Positions 42,801 through 51,175 of a stretch of DNA of 60,632 nucleotides are shown in pieces. A model generated the notes under the pieces. That model did no database searches and had not been told where the DNA came from. It saw only the letters and a list, made by a program, of their open reading frames with translations. Source of the stretch: Candidatus Bathyarchaeota archaeon. Its GTDB lineage: Archaea; Thermoproteota; Bathyarchaeia; 40CM-2-53-6. The DNA lies in NCBI GenBank assembly GCA_005888755.1, contig VBBQ01000034.1, positions 1 to 60,632 of the forward strand, written 5' to 3'. How positions within the stretch are numbered: position 1 is the first letter of the stretch; the number at the start of each line of letters is the position of its first letter. A program made the position numbers and the translations under genes.

Positions 42801-42874
42801 AGGGCAACTATCCAGAGTATGAATACGGCTCTGCTATGACGTATCACCGTCCCAGATAGTCTTTCGAAGAACAT
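39833..42874 (-). CDS. MMPL/HAE3-type RND exporter
   Basis: A protein of 1013 residues from ATG 42874, where a typical TM1 start occurs (MFFERLSGTVIRHSRAVFIL); an upstream frame to 43057 adds residues without membrane character. It has the RND plan: TM1, a large extracellular loop, TM2-6 with GADTDYC-like GAGTDYCIFLISRF, a second loop, and TM8-12 with GLGLDYDIFLVTRI. These GxxxDY(D/C) motifs are the proton-relay signature of MMPL proteins. The substrate is probably a lipid or hydrophobic compound; MMPL pumps in archaea are uncharacterised. Confidence 0.9.
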   Translation of the reverse strand: MFFERLSGTVIRHSRAVFILWIVALGASVPALLQVQNVIVYSETSFNPKNSESSMAHDLVSKEFQISQGESGLVVITGEDVRGVDARNFAITLNRTLQEDPALSNISNITNIYDIYFKQILGYTSVVNSQLYKSENATALVASLEYGTASIYVDQWSKIVSQGPFRVSGTQVAQYNQKANASSWPLITSQVPKTFVPLIKSYYNLFYQSWNESFDTSSQYNVYQLTIQGSPLLRAQNVTKGNLGLQNQPSYYNITSRYFESSTLDPQSKSLFVSVAKYFNLYCFPCSHPDYWNDATGLRAFTVSSFLSTTGTDTSQYGTIGEIYDLGPSPSFASVSKLATRILHEGSVSSYPVQPSRDVYDQFVSADNNTMLVILDFNNSGPDPRNSIQQIRDDVAVANRLSGQNLAIYVTGAPAFNYDLETESVNDIERIDPVTIVLIILIIGLFFGSLTAPLLPISAIGLSVGVAFGLVYLVGSYVTSVHFLVLTLMPIAMLGAGTDYCIFLISRFAEERKLGRDKKEAVERSLAWAGESIVTSGATVVLAFGTLAVASFGMLRSIGLAVMLGISIALLVALTLVPAALMVFGDRLFWPGHLNAKKEKSERKKGYYAKAAGFTARHSKIVLVIALAISVPATVVVFSSGTSHDFIAQIPDSLESRAGYNNMIQGFGPGAVTPTYTIILTPIQLDGSGWINVTAMSAISYAENSTLQIPGVSKVYGPTHPLGNPISYSTFNMLGSAEQAQMIRSMKPFLGQDGRSAMVWAVLSSEPYSDSAIATLNSIRANVRPLQSDSPLLASSTMLVGGETASLADLTRAASADYSNMTILVLVGVFIVLLLALGSVFTPLRLILTILLSVSWAMAAVMLISQNLLGAQLTWILPIMLLVIMVGLGLDYDIFLVTRIREFVIKGLTDDAAIDTAVERTGAIITACGLVTAGAFSTMMLSHILLLQQLGLAILIVVLLDALVIRIYLVPSIMRHMKRFNWWAPRIIKGGRKTIDRNSPAKLSTEPDTYVTP

Positions 42875-43226
42875 GGCTGGCCAATATCTCGTCCTACGTG
42901 CGAGCGAGAGAACATCGATTGGTCTGAGGACGATAATATTCTGCTGTAACTTGGCATCAGAACCCCAACATTTTAGGAGAGAAGATACTGCCCCCGAGAT
43001 GATTTCAGAACTTAGAACGTGACATGTAGACACGGTTAGCCAGGTTTCACGGTCCAAACGTGTGATTTACTATCCAACCGGTCATGCCTTAGCGCGTTAG
43101 TTCTCACAAATCTTGTGCTCATGCCTTGTTGCGCCTTTGACGTGTAACCGCTCAAACTCGTTGTGCAGTATCATCAGGCTTTGGTATCGAGCCGAGTTTC
43201 AGAGCTCAGGGGCACTGGATTCGTCA
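42875..43226. other. Intergenic region between the MMPL exporter and a surface protein
   Basis: 352 nt between divergent genes. Open frames run into it from both sides, but neither shows coding character (no conserved motif, many Cys and Trp). It must contain both promoters; I could not single out a box with confidence. Confidence 0.5.
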
Positions 43227-45068
43227 ATGTCAAGACGCTGGACTACTGTGGGTATCCCGGCCCTGATTCTATTCCTAGCTGTTCTGCCCAGCCTTCTTCC
43301 TCTTGGACACGCTCCCTCCCCCAGCCAGACTACCAGTTTCTACTTCCATTCCCAAAGCTCGAAGACAGCTAACGGAGTCACCACAAACCTTTGGGCCAAC
43401 ACAAGCCAGTTTTGGCCGGCGTCAGTTCAGACACAAAACCAAAGTGCAGTGAAAGGCTCTCCTGCAGTGTGGAACTATTACACTCAACCACAAATGGCAG
43501 GAAACGCCAGTCTCTCAGGCCCTGTTACGTTTGCCGTCTTCCTCGCAAGTTCCGCGAATACTGGAGGAGGGACGGTCGTGGTTGGCACGCTGAGCGAGGT
43601 CTTGACCGACGGTAGCTCAGTTCTTCTCACCAACGCAAGTCTAGCAGGCGTGGTCAACACGAACGTCAATCTTTTCACCATAACTACGAACCCTGGTTCC
43701 ATGCAGGTTCAGAAGGGCGCAATTCTGAACTTCACTGTGACAGTCTTCATTCCTCGCACGACCACGACAACCATCACGCTCTATTATGACAGCTCACCTG
43801 ACAATAGCTATGTGTCCGCTGACTTTCAGTCAAGGTTTGGCATCGTCTTTCTCAACAGCTACAACCAGACAGGCGATCAAACTACGTTCTTTAGCAGGAA
43901 TTCCACAGCCCAAGGTCGCCAGGTGACCCTTCAAGAAAATGGGTTCGACAGCCTCGGCCTCTATGACATTCAAAGAGTCAACGGCACAATCTATTCTCCT
44001 TCGGGGCAAATCTTTGTGCAGAGCTCAGCTCTTAGTGCCCTCTTAGGGAATGCTACAGACTATTCTGGACTGTGGGAACTCAACTTTTCATTTTCCCCTG
44101 GGGACCAGAGTGGAACCTACCACGCAATGTTCGACATGATGGACAATGGAGGGTCAAAGGTGACTGCTCAACTTTCGATCACGTTGACCGCATCGCTGGC
44201 CATCCATCTCGAGACCGTGAGTAAGGACTCTGCGCCTGTGCCGGTGCCAGGCGTTGCCGTGGCAATATTCTTGGCAGGACAGCCAGTCTACGCCGGGTTC
44301 TCAAATAACGCAGGCCGGGTCGATCCAATCGCTTTCTTATCCGACAACGAGACATATGTCATCAGCGTACTATGGGAGGCGCAAGTCGTGAACCAGACCG
44401 AGCTTTACACCCCAGTGTCCGCCACAACTCTGGCTCTCTCCCTCTCAGTCTATCAAGTGAATTTCGCGCAGGCCTTGAGGGACGGGAACGGGAATCTTCT
44501 ATCGCTACCCCCCTCAAGCTTTCAGATTTCGAACCCGAACAGCACAGTTACCAGTCCAAATCCTACTGGTGCCTACCTCCTCCCAGCAGGGAGCTACACG
44601 ATCTCGAAAGTCATTTGGCAAGACGTCGACGTAACACCAGCCTCAGCCACATTCGATCCGAGCCTCGGAAAGCTGAGCTTGAACCTGCAAGTGTACGATC
44701 TTGTAGTCTCGGTGGTGGACCAGAGTGGCCAGAGAGTCCCTGGAGCCGGAGTAACAGTATTTTTCGAACACTCACCCATCACTTACGGCATCACTGGGAA
44801 TAACGGGTCAGTAGTCTTCCATCAGCTTGCGGTTGGAACATATGCCGTCGAGGTCAGCCAGCTTGCCCGAGCTTCCGTCAGCGCAATCATTGCTGGAAAC
44901 GCATCAGTTAGAGTACCGGTCCAGATTACTCAATCAACACCATCATGGGCGATTCCGACACTTGAATGGACCATTCTCGCTGGAACTATCCTAGCTGCCC
45001 TCATAGGCTACAATCTAACCTCCAAGAAACGCAAGACCAAGCGTTTCGATCGGTCGGTGAGGCCCTAA
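43227..45068 (+). CDS. Secreted, membrane-anchored surface protein (hypothetical)
   Basis: A 613-residue protein from ATG 43227 (MSRRWTTVGIPALILFLAVL), whose start supplies a signal peptide. The exterior is Ser/Thr/Asn-rich with several beta-sandwich-like repeats, including a carboxypeptidase-regulatory-like domain (VVDQSGQRVPGAGVTVFFEH ... GSVVFHQLAVGTYAVEV), and a C-terminal TM anchor (WTILAGTILAALIGYNL) followed by KKRKTKR. Anchored surface proteins of this kind are common in archaea. Adjacent to an exporter; function not known. Confidence 0.85.
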   Translation: MSRRWTTVGIPALILFLAVLPSLLPLGHAPSPSQTTSFYFHSQSSKTANGVTTNLWANTSQFWPASVQTQNQSAVKGSPAVWNYYTQPQMAGNASLSGPVTFAVFLASSANTGGGTVVVGTLSEVLTDGSSVLLTNASLAGVVNTNVNLFTITTNPGSMQVQKGAILNFTVTVFIPRTTTTTITLYYDSSPDNSYVSADFQSRFGIVFLNSYNQTGDQTTFFSRNSTAQGRQVTLQENGFDSLGLYDIQRVNGTIYSPSGQIFVQSSALSALLGNATDYSGLWELNFSFSPGDQSGTYHAMFDMMDNGGSKVTAQLSITLTASLAIHLETVSKDSAPVPVPGVAVAIFLAGQPVYAGFSNNAGRVDPIAFLSDNETYVISVLWEAQVVNQTELYTPVSATTLALSLSVYQVNFAQALRDGNGNLLSLPPSSFQISNPNSTVTSPNPTGAYLLPAGSYTISKVIWQDVDVTPASATFDPSLGKLSLNLQVYDLVVSVVDQSGQRVPGAGVTVFFEHSPITYGITGNNGSVVFHQLAVGTYAVEVSQLARASVSAIIAGNASVRVPVQITQSTPSWAIPTLEWTILAGTILAALIGYNLTSKKRKTKRFDRSVRP

Positions 45069-45070
45069 TG

Positions 45071-45655
45071 CTACGAGGATATGATTCTTGCTGGGAGGAC
45101 CTTTTGGAAGATCTCAAGTGCAACCGTTGCGTATTCTTGGAGAATCATTTCCCTGGTCTGAGTTTGTCTTCTGGGCTTGAAATACGCGCCCAAGGGCACC
45201 ATGTAGAACTTGATCACGGTCTCACTATTCGAGCTCTGCAAGCAGTTCATCTCAAAATGATACACTTGGAATCTATGCCCTTGCCTTCTCATCGTTAGCC
45301 AGACAAAAAACTCGCGTGCACGAAATTGGGGTTCTTCCTTTTTCAGCGCAAGCGAGGTAACATCTTCGTGAGGGACAGTGAGGTTCGTGTTATCACCAGT
45401 AAGTGATTCGAGGCCGATTCGTTCGTAGTCTTCGAGAGTCTTCGGGATTACGTCGGTCACTAGAGCGGTTCCAAACTTCATCTCGCCACGGAGCCAATAG
45501 CTGCTCCTCGTCTTCTCCAGGCGAATGAAGATTGACCGGCTATCAGTCACCAGAAGGGCATACTCCTTCAGATACTCCTTGTCCGGCAAGATGACCCTGT
45601 GAATCAAGGCGAGCCTCTTCTCGGGTATCGAACCAGACACCGGTTTCTCAAGCAA
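45071..45655 (-). CDS. Hypothetical soluble protein (194 aa)
   Basis: I do not recognise this family. No signal peptide or TM segment is present. The sequence alternates beta-type strands (RVILPDKEYLKEYALLVTD, SIFIRLEK) with a long C-terminal helix (TREMILQEYATVALEIFQKVL), which may suggest a small PH- or nucleic-acid-binding-like fold, but this is weak. It ends tail to tail with the surface protein, 2 nt apart. Confidence 0.7.
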   Translation of the reverse strand: MLEKPVSGSIPEKRLALIHRVILPDKEYLKEYALLVTDSRSIFIRLEKTRSSYWLRGEMKFGTALVTDVIPKTLEDYERIGLESLTGDNTNLTVPHEDVTSLALKKEEPQFRAREFFVWLTMRRQGHRFQVYHFEMNCLQSSNSETVIKFYMVPLGAYFKPRRQTQTREMILQEYATVALEIFQKVLPARIISS

Positions 45656-45841
45656 TGGTGCGCAGGCTTGTTCTTAGTTCTACCCCTTCACGGCTGGGCA
45701 CTAACAAGTCGAACCATCTCGGTTTCCTTCGCGTTGATGAACGAAGTGCAAGATTGGACTCCGCGTCACTGGATCTGCGTGTTCACGGTAACGCGTCTCT
45801 TATCGGAGTAATCGATTTCCAAACTAAACTAGGCACTCGGA

Positions 45842-46105
45842 ATGGATCTCGTAACAGGAGGTATTGTCCTCTTCACAATAATGGTAGCAGCAGGCATCAT
45901 TCCACTGATCATGGCGCTCAGAGTGAAGACTCACAGTCTCAGAATCCTCTCCCTGCTCCTCGGACTATTTGCCGTCGTCCACGGCTTCTATCACCTTGCC
46001 TTCGGGTTCCAGCAAGAACTCTTAGCCGATGCGGTCTTCGAGCCCGTATCTCTTCTTCTCCTGATAGGGCTCGGAGCATACTACTCCAAAGTGGGGATAG
46101 CATAG
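45842..46105 (+). CDS. Small membrane protein, cassette gene 1
   Basis: An 87-residue protein made of three hydrophobic helices (GGIVLFTIMVAAGIIPLIMAL, ILSLLLGLFAVVHGFYHLAF, PVSLLLLIGLGAYYS). It begins a tight three-gene run: its stop abuts the ATG of the next gene. I recognise no named family. Two small membrane proteins plus a soluble third suggest a membrane complex or signalling module. Confidence 0.75.
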   Translation: MDLVTGGIVLFTIMVAAGIIPLIMALRVKTHSLRILSLLLGLFAVVHGFYHLAFGFQQELLADAVFEPVSLLLLIGLGAYYSKVGIA

Positions 46106-46465
46106 ATGGCCAGTGATCCGATCATCGCGATGTTCGAAACCTTCAACCTGGTACTCATCCTCATCGCGTTTGCAATATTCACTCGGCTCGCGTTCAAAGG
46201 CAAGAGCCTTGGCAGCTTCCGATTCCAGCTGTCCATTTTCCTCCTAATCTGGGTCATCTCGGAAATCCCCCACATCGCAGAATCCATCGGGTTTCTAGCA
46301 GCGACTAACTATGAGGATACAGGGCTCTACCTTCACGCCGCATCAATGACAGTCTTCGCCATATTCGTCGGCTGGAGATCCCTTAGATTCCTTACCATCC
46401 ATCAGCCAACTCCGACCAGCACCGTTTCAATTCCAACAGACGCACCGAAGGTGCTCAAATCATGA
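46106..46465 (+). CDS. Small membrane protein, cassette gene 2
   Basis: A 119-residue protein with about three hydrophobic segments (ETFNLVLILIAFAIFTRLAF, SIFLLIWVISEIPHI, ASMTVFAIFVGW) and a Pro/Thr-rich soluble tail. Its N-terminus abuts gene 1 and it overlaps gene 3 by 4 nt (ATGA). The topology resembles gene 1 without a clear sequence relationship. Confidence 0.75.
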   Translation: MASDPIIAMFETFNLVLILIAFAIFTRLAFKGKSLGSFRFQLSIFLLIWVISEIPHIAESIGFLAATNYEDTGLYLHAASMTVFAIFVGWRSLRFLTIHQPTPTSTVSIPTDAPKVLKS

Positions 46466-46782
46466 GTGCAGTGAGCTTCGAGGATTTGGTCAGCCAGTCC
46501 GTCAGCGAGACAATGTCCAAGATCCTAGGCTCGACCACATGGAAAAGTGTCAATTTCTTCTTCGACACGAAGACCGCTGCCAGCGAACCCGAGGCATTTG
46601 CTGCGCTCCTCGACAAGGTTTTCGGATTCACCGCAAAGGTCCTCCAGAAGAAAATAGCAGAAACGCTCCTCAACAAAGTCGGTGCTGTCCAACCTTCGAG
46701 TACCCTGGATTTTCGACAAATCCTTCGGCTTGCAAAGGCCAAATTTCCCCGCGCCCCAGTTCCGGGACAGCTAGGGTCCTAG
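46462..46782 (+). CDS. Soluble protein, cassette gene 3 (possible Nitrosopumilus-type output domain)
   Basis: A 106-residue protein without TM segments. The segment TTWKSVNFFFDTKTAASEPE, followed by AFAALLDKVFGFTAKVLQKK and an ETLL helix, recalls the NitrOD5 output domain of thaumarchaeal signalling proteins (an aromatic strand, an E/D-PEAF helix, then FG-x2-x-LEK). That assignment is from memory and uncertain. As the downstream gene of a membrane pair it could be the soluble effector. Confidence 0.7.
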   Translation: MSAVSFEDLVSQSVSETMSKILGSTTWKSVNFFFDTKTAASEPEAFAALLDKVFGFTAKVLQKKIAETLLNKVGAVQPSSTLDFRQILRLAKAKFPRAPVPGQLGS

Positions 46783-46835
46783 TAAATCTGTTCAAAAAAT
46801 AGGCGAGCTCTTCCAGATTCTTCTTCAGTCTGGCA

Positions 46836-47300
46836 TCAGGTAGAACCAAACAAATCCCCGTACGCTCTGGCGTCGCGAAGCGTAAGGAGAGCATACACGA
46901 CCCATGCGCCCAGAGCTATAGTACCGACAATTGTAAGTCCGACCGTGAACAAGATTAGAGCTGGCTCCAATACTGCAAGCAGTGTGCCGATGAGCCAGAA
47001 TAGAGCCGCTCCCCGCATGCTTGCACGTTTTTTGGTACTGTTCATCTTCAGCACCCCGATCCGGTAAGAGAATAATCCTGAGAGGCTGAAAGAGAGAATG
47101 GTAAGCACTACAATTGTCAGAGTGATCTGGAAGAGAACAGGATCGATCGATCCGGAGGAAAAGCGAGGGTAGAGAAAGAAAAGGAGGAAGGTGAAGACTG
47201 CAATGGTTGATCCGACAAGGGTCCCTGCCCGGTTCACATTCGCAGCTGCAAGGTCTAGATCCAACCATCGTTCTTCTTCTCTAGTATCCGACACCGACAA
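46836..47300 (-). CDS. Four-TM membrane protein (hypothetical)
   Basis: A 154-residue protein with an acidic N-terminus (SVSDTREEERWLDLDLAAAN) and four hydrophobic helices, followed by a short charged tail. No recognised family. On the same strand as the next membrane protein gene, 41 nt away. Confidence 0.7.
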   Translation of the reverse strand: MSVSDTREEERWLDLDLAAANVNRAGTLVGSTIAVFTFLLFFLYPRFSSGSIDPVLFQITLTIVVLTILSFSLSGLFSYRIGVLKMNSTKKRASMRGAALFWLIGTLLAVLEPALILFTVGLTIVGTIALGAWVVYALLTLRDARAYGDLFGST

Positions 47301-47341
47301 CGACCTCGATCAGAATCGGGCGAAATGGTTCTCGCAGCTAT

Positions 47342-47938
47342 TTAGGTGCTCAAAGCTTGTAACGCCCTACCAGTATCATATCGCTTCGGGAGAGTCCGAA
47401 CGTACGTGAAATAGAAGAAATTTAGGGGAATGAATGTCGCCAAGAGGGATCCAATGCCGACGATAAATCTTGTCTCCCTTGAAGCCAAGAGCGTAAGAAC
47501 GTAAATTGATACAAAGCCGAAGGTTAGGAAGAGCTTGAACCATCTCCTCACTCGGACTATCGAAGCTCTCCTGTCGAGCAGCAACTTTGGAGCAAGTGCA
47601 ACGCTGCTCCAGAAACTGAAGATCCCGACCTGAAGTATTAGGATGAGCAAAGGATTCGCCGCAGGATTGCTCCAAGGCGAAAGCCCGATAATCAGCCACT
47701 CTATCGTCAACCCGATGACCCCCGATATTACATAGTAAGCCAAGACAGCCTTGAATTCGACCATCCTCCTGTCCAAGATCTTGTTAATCTGACGAACAAC
47801 AATCAGGAACGGAAGGAAGGCGATGAACGTAGGGATGATCCAACCCACAAGACTTCTCTTCAACACGCCTTGTGTGATGAATTCCTCCAGTAAGGCAACA
47901 GCAAGACCGATAGCGTAAAACCTAGGTTTCACTTCCAT
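47342..47938 (-). CDS. Polytopic membrane protein (hypothetical)
   Basis: A 198-residue protein with six predicted TM segments (e.g. FYAIGLAVALLEEFITQGVL, AVLAYYVISGVIGLTIEWLI, FLTFGFVSIYVLTLLAS). The LLEEF and EW acidic pairs inside membrane segments are unusual but no metalloprotease motif is complete. No family recognised. Confidence 0.75.
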   Translation of the reverse strand: MEVKPRFYAIGLAVALLEEFITQGVLKRSLVGWIIPTFIAFLPFLIVVRQINKILDRRMVEFKAVLAYYVISGVIGLTIEWLIIGLSPWSNPAANPLLILILQVGIFSFWSSVALAPKLLLDRRASIVRVRRWFKLFLTFGFVSIYVLTLLASRETRFIVGIGSLLATFIPLNFFYFTYVRTLPKRYDTGRALQALST

Positions 47939-48047
47939 CTCGCGGAGCCCTCAAAGCTTGGAACTAGATTGTCAGAGTCAAGATGACTCGGCACAAAGGC
48001 ATGCCGATACGAACTTCAGGCCTCTATTGGCGCAAGTCGACCGGGCG

Positions 48048-48662
48048 TTACGTCAGCTTGTTACCGCAGTTCTTGCAGTACCTGGCCTCGGTCGGGTTCA
48101 ATGTTCCGCAGGATACGCAGGAGGCCGAGGTCAGCAGTGCCCCACATTTTATGCAATGCTTGGCGCCAGCGATGAGTGGTGCGCTGCATCTTGAGCACTT
48201 GCCAGTATTCGTGGTTTCTTCTGGAGGTTTGGGTGGTGCGAGCGCGCTCGGTGAGAATACGTCAGACAGGATTACCACGTCTCCGACTGTTGCGATCTTC
48301 TCGTGTCCTAGCTCAAATTCGCGTGGCAAATCTCTCTCGTCTAGCAGAGTCTTGAATTGTTCTTTATCGACTGACAAGACAAGTGATCTGACGTCGCCCG
48401 TGTCGTTTGAGATGGCCTTGCGGACCCGGCCCACGATCATTCCGTGAGAATCTATTACTTGGAGTCCGTTGAGGGCTTCGATTCTAGCGTGGGCGTCTTT
48501 GATGAGGGTTGGCTCCGTTGGATGGTCGACATATTTCTCGCATGCGTAGCAGTACCATCTTTTCTGGTGTGATTTTGTCCGGATGAATGTGAGCGACTGA
48601 CTGCAGTCTGGGCATCGTGCCTTGGGTTCTTCCTCGAACATGGTGGGCATACCGGATTTCAA
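48048..48662 (-). CDS. PRC-barrel protein flanked by zinc ribbons
   Basis: A 204-residue protein in three parts. An N-terminal zinc ribbon has C17, C20, C38 and C41 (CPDC, CYAC). A PRC barrel spans about residues 62-133 (LNGLQVIDSHGMIVGRVRKA ... VGDVVILSD). A C-terminal double zinc ribbon has four CxxC pairs (CSRC, CIKC, CVSC, CKNC). PRC barrels in archaea are linked to RNA processing and cell-division factors (CdpB-type). The start may instead be the second ATG (MPTMFEEE). Confidence 0.82.
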   Translation of the reverse strand: MKSGMPTMFEEEPKARCPDCSQSLTFIRTKSHQKRWYCYACEKYVDHPTEPTLIKDAHARIEALNGLQVIDSHGMIVGRVRKAISNDTGDVRSLVLSVDKEQFKTLLDERDLPREFELGHEKIATVGDVVILSDVFSPSALAPPKPPEETTNTGKCSRCSAPLIAGAKHCIKCGALLTSASCVSCGTLNPTEARYCKNCGNKLT

Positions 48663-49319
48663 GAAATAGTCTTGCCGGAAATTGCCAATATGACCATTTT
48701 ACATAGTTAACATCTTCGCCAAGACCAGAGATTATTCTTCGCACGTGTCAAGATCGCGAGACGAGACATTGCCACGTTTCGAGACGCAAGCTTGACTCAT
48801 TCAAGTCAATTCTCTCAATGCAACCATTCTCCTCTTCTCAAGGTGGATCAACGTTTGCCTGACTACCCTATTTACCGAAAAGAGTAGATTTGGATCCCGT
48901 TAGGTGTGTTACGAGGCCTACAGATGCATTCGCAATTGATGCTTGTCCATGTAAGGACGAGACACTTTCGGACGACTGACCTATCTAAGTTATCGTTCGC
49001 GATGCCTTGATGATCAGATAGTCTTGGGTCTGGAATACGTCCTGTTGGCTCCCGGATTCGTCAAGGAAGTGCTCGACGCGTGCGAGGGTTGGGAGGGCAG
49101 AGGAGCAATGCCCATGAGACTCCAAGAACTCATGCTGGTTCTCCAGATAGAAACGGATCGACGCTACAAGCCCAGGCCTCCTCCGCAGCGAAAGACCGAG
49201 CCGCTTTGCGTGCAACAACATCTCAAGGCACGTTGATTTTGAAGAGTATGCCGACTGATATGTTCAAAATCGTTGGCTTATCTGTTTGAGTGCCTGTTTG
49301 ACGAGGAGTTGCGTCGGAG
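48663..49319. other. 657-nt region with no supported gene
   Basis: Frames of 70-80 codons on both strands near 49,000 overlap each other without motif, so I call none. One feature stands out: the perfect inverted repeat TTGACT-CATTCA-AGTCAA (48792-48809), which is operator-sized. The region is AT-richer toward 49,300, where the promoter of the small exported protein is expected. Confidence 0.4.
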
Positions 49320-49562
49320 GTGAAGAACTCGAAGAAGATAGCTCTCATTCTACTGGTCGCGGTCTCGGTTCTAATTCCGACAGTTGCCGTCCTCCACGCA
49401 GTCGATATCTCCACTGGCAGTACCACAACTAATCACGATGATGATCATCACGATCAAGACCAGACCCATCAGGAACACGACGACAACGAAACCTCCGACG
49501 ATAGCTCAGTAGCTCACGCCGACCTGGACGACGCCAACGAGAACGCGGCAGACACCGACTAG
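49320..49562 (+). CDS. Small exported His/Asp-rich protein
   Basis: An 80-residue protein: KNSKKIALILLVAVSVLIPT makes a signal peptide or anchor, and the rest is dominated by acidic residues and His (NHDDDHHDQDQTH, QEHDDNETSDDSS). GTG start at 49320 with GGAGG overlapping it. The composition suggests divalent-metal binding outside the membrane (Zn, Ni, Cu or Ca); no known metal-chaperone family is recognised. No neighbouring metal transporter is present. Confidence 0.7.
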   Translation: MKNSKKIALILLVAVSVLIPTVAVLHAVDISTGSTTTNHDDDHHDQDQTHQEHDDNETSDDSSVAHADLDDANENAADTD

Positions 49563-49624
49563 AATGGACAACAAAGCGGAACTGCCTACTTACCGAATAA
49601 CTCTCCCCGTTTTGTTAACTTGGA

Positions 49625-50713
49625 CTAGGAGTTCCTGATGTACTCTGAGCTAATATCGTTGAGTCGAGTCGTGCCAGCAAGGTGCATCACATTGACCAGC
49701 TCTGTTTTCAAGTGTTCCAACACCGCTGCGACTCCGTCTGCCCCATAGAGTGTGAGACCCCATAACACTGGTCGTCCCACGCCGACTGCCAATGCGCCTA
49801 GCGCTAGTGCCTTGAAGACGTCGGTTCCTCTTCGGATTCCACTGTCGAATAGTACCTTCGTTCTTCCTTTGACTTGATCGACTATTGGTCGAAGAGCTTC
49901 AATCGCTCCGAACCCGGTGTCGAGCTGTCTTCCTCCATGGTTTGAGACGATGATCGCGGGGACCTTGCGCCTGGCGGCCTCCTCAGCGTCATCGCGCGAG
50001 AGGATTCCCTTGATTAACACTGGCAACGAGGTGTTCTTGCGCGTCAATTCGTAGTCATCCCAGCTGAGATCGGTCTTCATACCAGACATGAGAGATTGGA
50101 GATTTCGCGTTGCAACGATGTATCTCTCCGATGGAGCGTTTGGCTGGTTGGGCTCTCCTGGTAGCCTGAGGCTGTTCCGGACGTTACGATCCCTAATGCC
50201 TAACACTGGTAAATCGACGGTCAGAACAATTGCAGAGTAACCTGCTTTCTCGGCTCGATGGAGCAGCCGCCTGTTTACGTCGGGGTCCTTGTTGAAGTAG
50301 AGTTGGAACCATCGAGGCGAGTCCTTGGCTGCTATCGCTACTTCCTCGATCGTCTTCGTAGAGCTCGTTGGAGCGACGAAAAGGGTGCCTGCCTTCTTCG
50401 CGCCCAGCGCGCTTCCAACCTCGGCCGACGAGTGGACGATTCCGTGGTTTGCCATTGGAGTAACATATATGGGCATAGATAGGCGCTGCCCGAGGAGATT
50501 CGCTGAAGTGTCGACTTGCTCGATTCCGGCGAAGACGCGGGGCATGATCGCTATTTTCTGAAAGGCTTCTCGGTTTGCCCTCAGCGTGAGTTCGGATCCT
50601 GCGCCGCCAGCCACGAAATCGTAGCTGGCCTGGTCAAGGCGCTGCTTTGCCTGTTGCTCTAGTTCGTCTAGGTTGACAATGTCGGGTTCTGGTGCAGTTC
50701 TTGCTTGGATCAA
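49625..50713 (-). CDS. FMN-dependent alpha-hydroxy-acid dehydrogenase/oxidase
   Basis: TIM-barrel flavoenzyme of the lactate/glycolate oxidase family. The 362-residue protein has the N-terminal ASYDFVAGGAGSELTLRANR, the FMN-site stretch YVTPMANHGIV, KAGYSAIVLTVDLPVLGIRDRNVRN, the active-site base motif IIVSNHGGRQLD and phosphate-binding DSGIRRGTDVFKALALGA. Substrates include lactate, glycolate or mandelate, and isopentenyl-diphosphate isomerase type 2 is a distant relative; the family alone does not decide. Monocistronic. Confidence 0.92.
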   Translation of the reverse strand: MIQARTAPEPDIVNLDELEQQAKQRLDQASYDFVAGGAGSELTLRANREAFQKIAIMPRVFAGIEQVDTSANLLGQRLSMPIYVTPMANHGIVHSSAEVGSALGAKKAGTLFVAPTSSTKTIEEVAIAAKDSPRWFQLYFNKDPDVNRRLLHRAEKAGYSAIVLTVDLPVLGIRDRNVRNSLRLPGEPNQPNAPSERYIVATRNLQSLMSGMKTDLSWDDYELTRKNTSLPVLIKGILSRDDAEEAARRKVPAIIVSNHGGRQLDTGFGAIEALRPIVDQVKGRTKVLFDSGIRRGTDVFKALALGALAVGVGRPVLWGLTLYGADGVAAVLEHLKTELVNVMHLAGTTRLNDISSEYIRNS

Positions 50714-50782
50714 TTGGGGCTGTCGACAGATTCCGGGGCAAGGCCGTATGTATGCTCTGCGAACTGATGGTCACGGCTGAGA

Positions 50783-51109
50783 TTAGCATCCTTCGATTTC
50801 GCGTTTCATGCGGGCGAGCAGATCGATTGCAGCGTCTGCATAGCGGCCAATCCACCTATCGTGCAGTTCTTTGATAGGGAGCGGGTTGATGTAGTTCCAG
50901 CGAAGACGCCCCTCACGCTTTACGATGACGAGATCTGCGTTCTCGAGAACGTCCAGGTGCTGCATCACGGTGCAGCGATCTAAGTGTTTGAAGTGCTCGA
51001 CCAGCTCTCCCGTTGTTCTTCCCCTCTCTTTGAGAAGGTCCAGTATTTCGCGTCGTCGAGAGTCGCCCAGTGCCTTGAAGATCGTGTCGCTCTTGTCTTC
51101 TTTTGGCAT
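50783..51109 (-). CDS. ArsR-family transcriptional repressor
   Basis: A 108-residue winged-helix protein from the ATG at 51109 (MPKEDKSDTI), which has GGAAGG upstream; a frame starting nine codons earlier is also open. SDTIFKALGDSRRREILDLL, then GRTTGELVEHF and a recognition helix TVMQHLDVLENADLV. No metal-binding Cys pairs are at the ArsR/SmtB sites. It is divergent from the SRPBCC gene, as in the common ArsR-SRPBCC pairs, across a short gap with a palindromic TATA element. Confidence 0.9.
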   Translation of the reverse strand: MPKEDKSDTIFKALGDSRRREILDLLKERGRTTGELVEHFKHLDRCTVMQHLDVLENADLVIVKREGRLRWNYINPLPIKELHDRWIGRYADAAIDLLARMKREIEGC

Positions 51110-51175
51110 GCTATCCTTCCCAGATGTTTTGCCCAATTAGTCGTCCAACGCTAATAGTCCATTGGCGAACAAAGT

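Noticed and set aside
48850-48880. GACTACCC in the 48,860 region as a third copy of the 49-nt element
   Set aside because: Only these 8 bases match; the flanks are unrelated.
48985-49221. Minus-strand frame of 78 codons, with a plus-strand frame of 70 codons opposite
   Set aside because: The two overlap each other, neither has motifs, hydrophobic segments or a ribosome-binding site.
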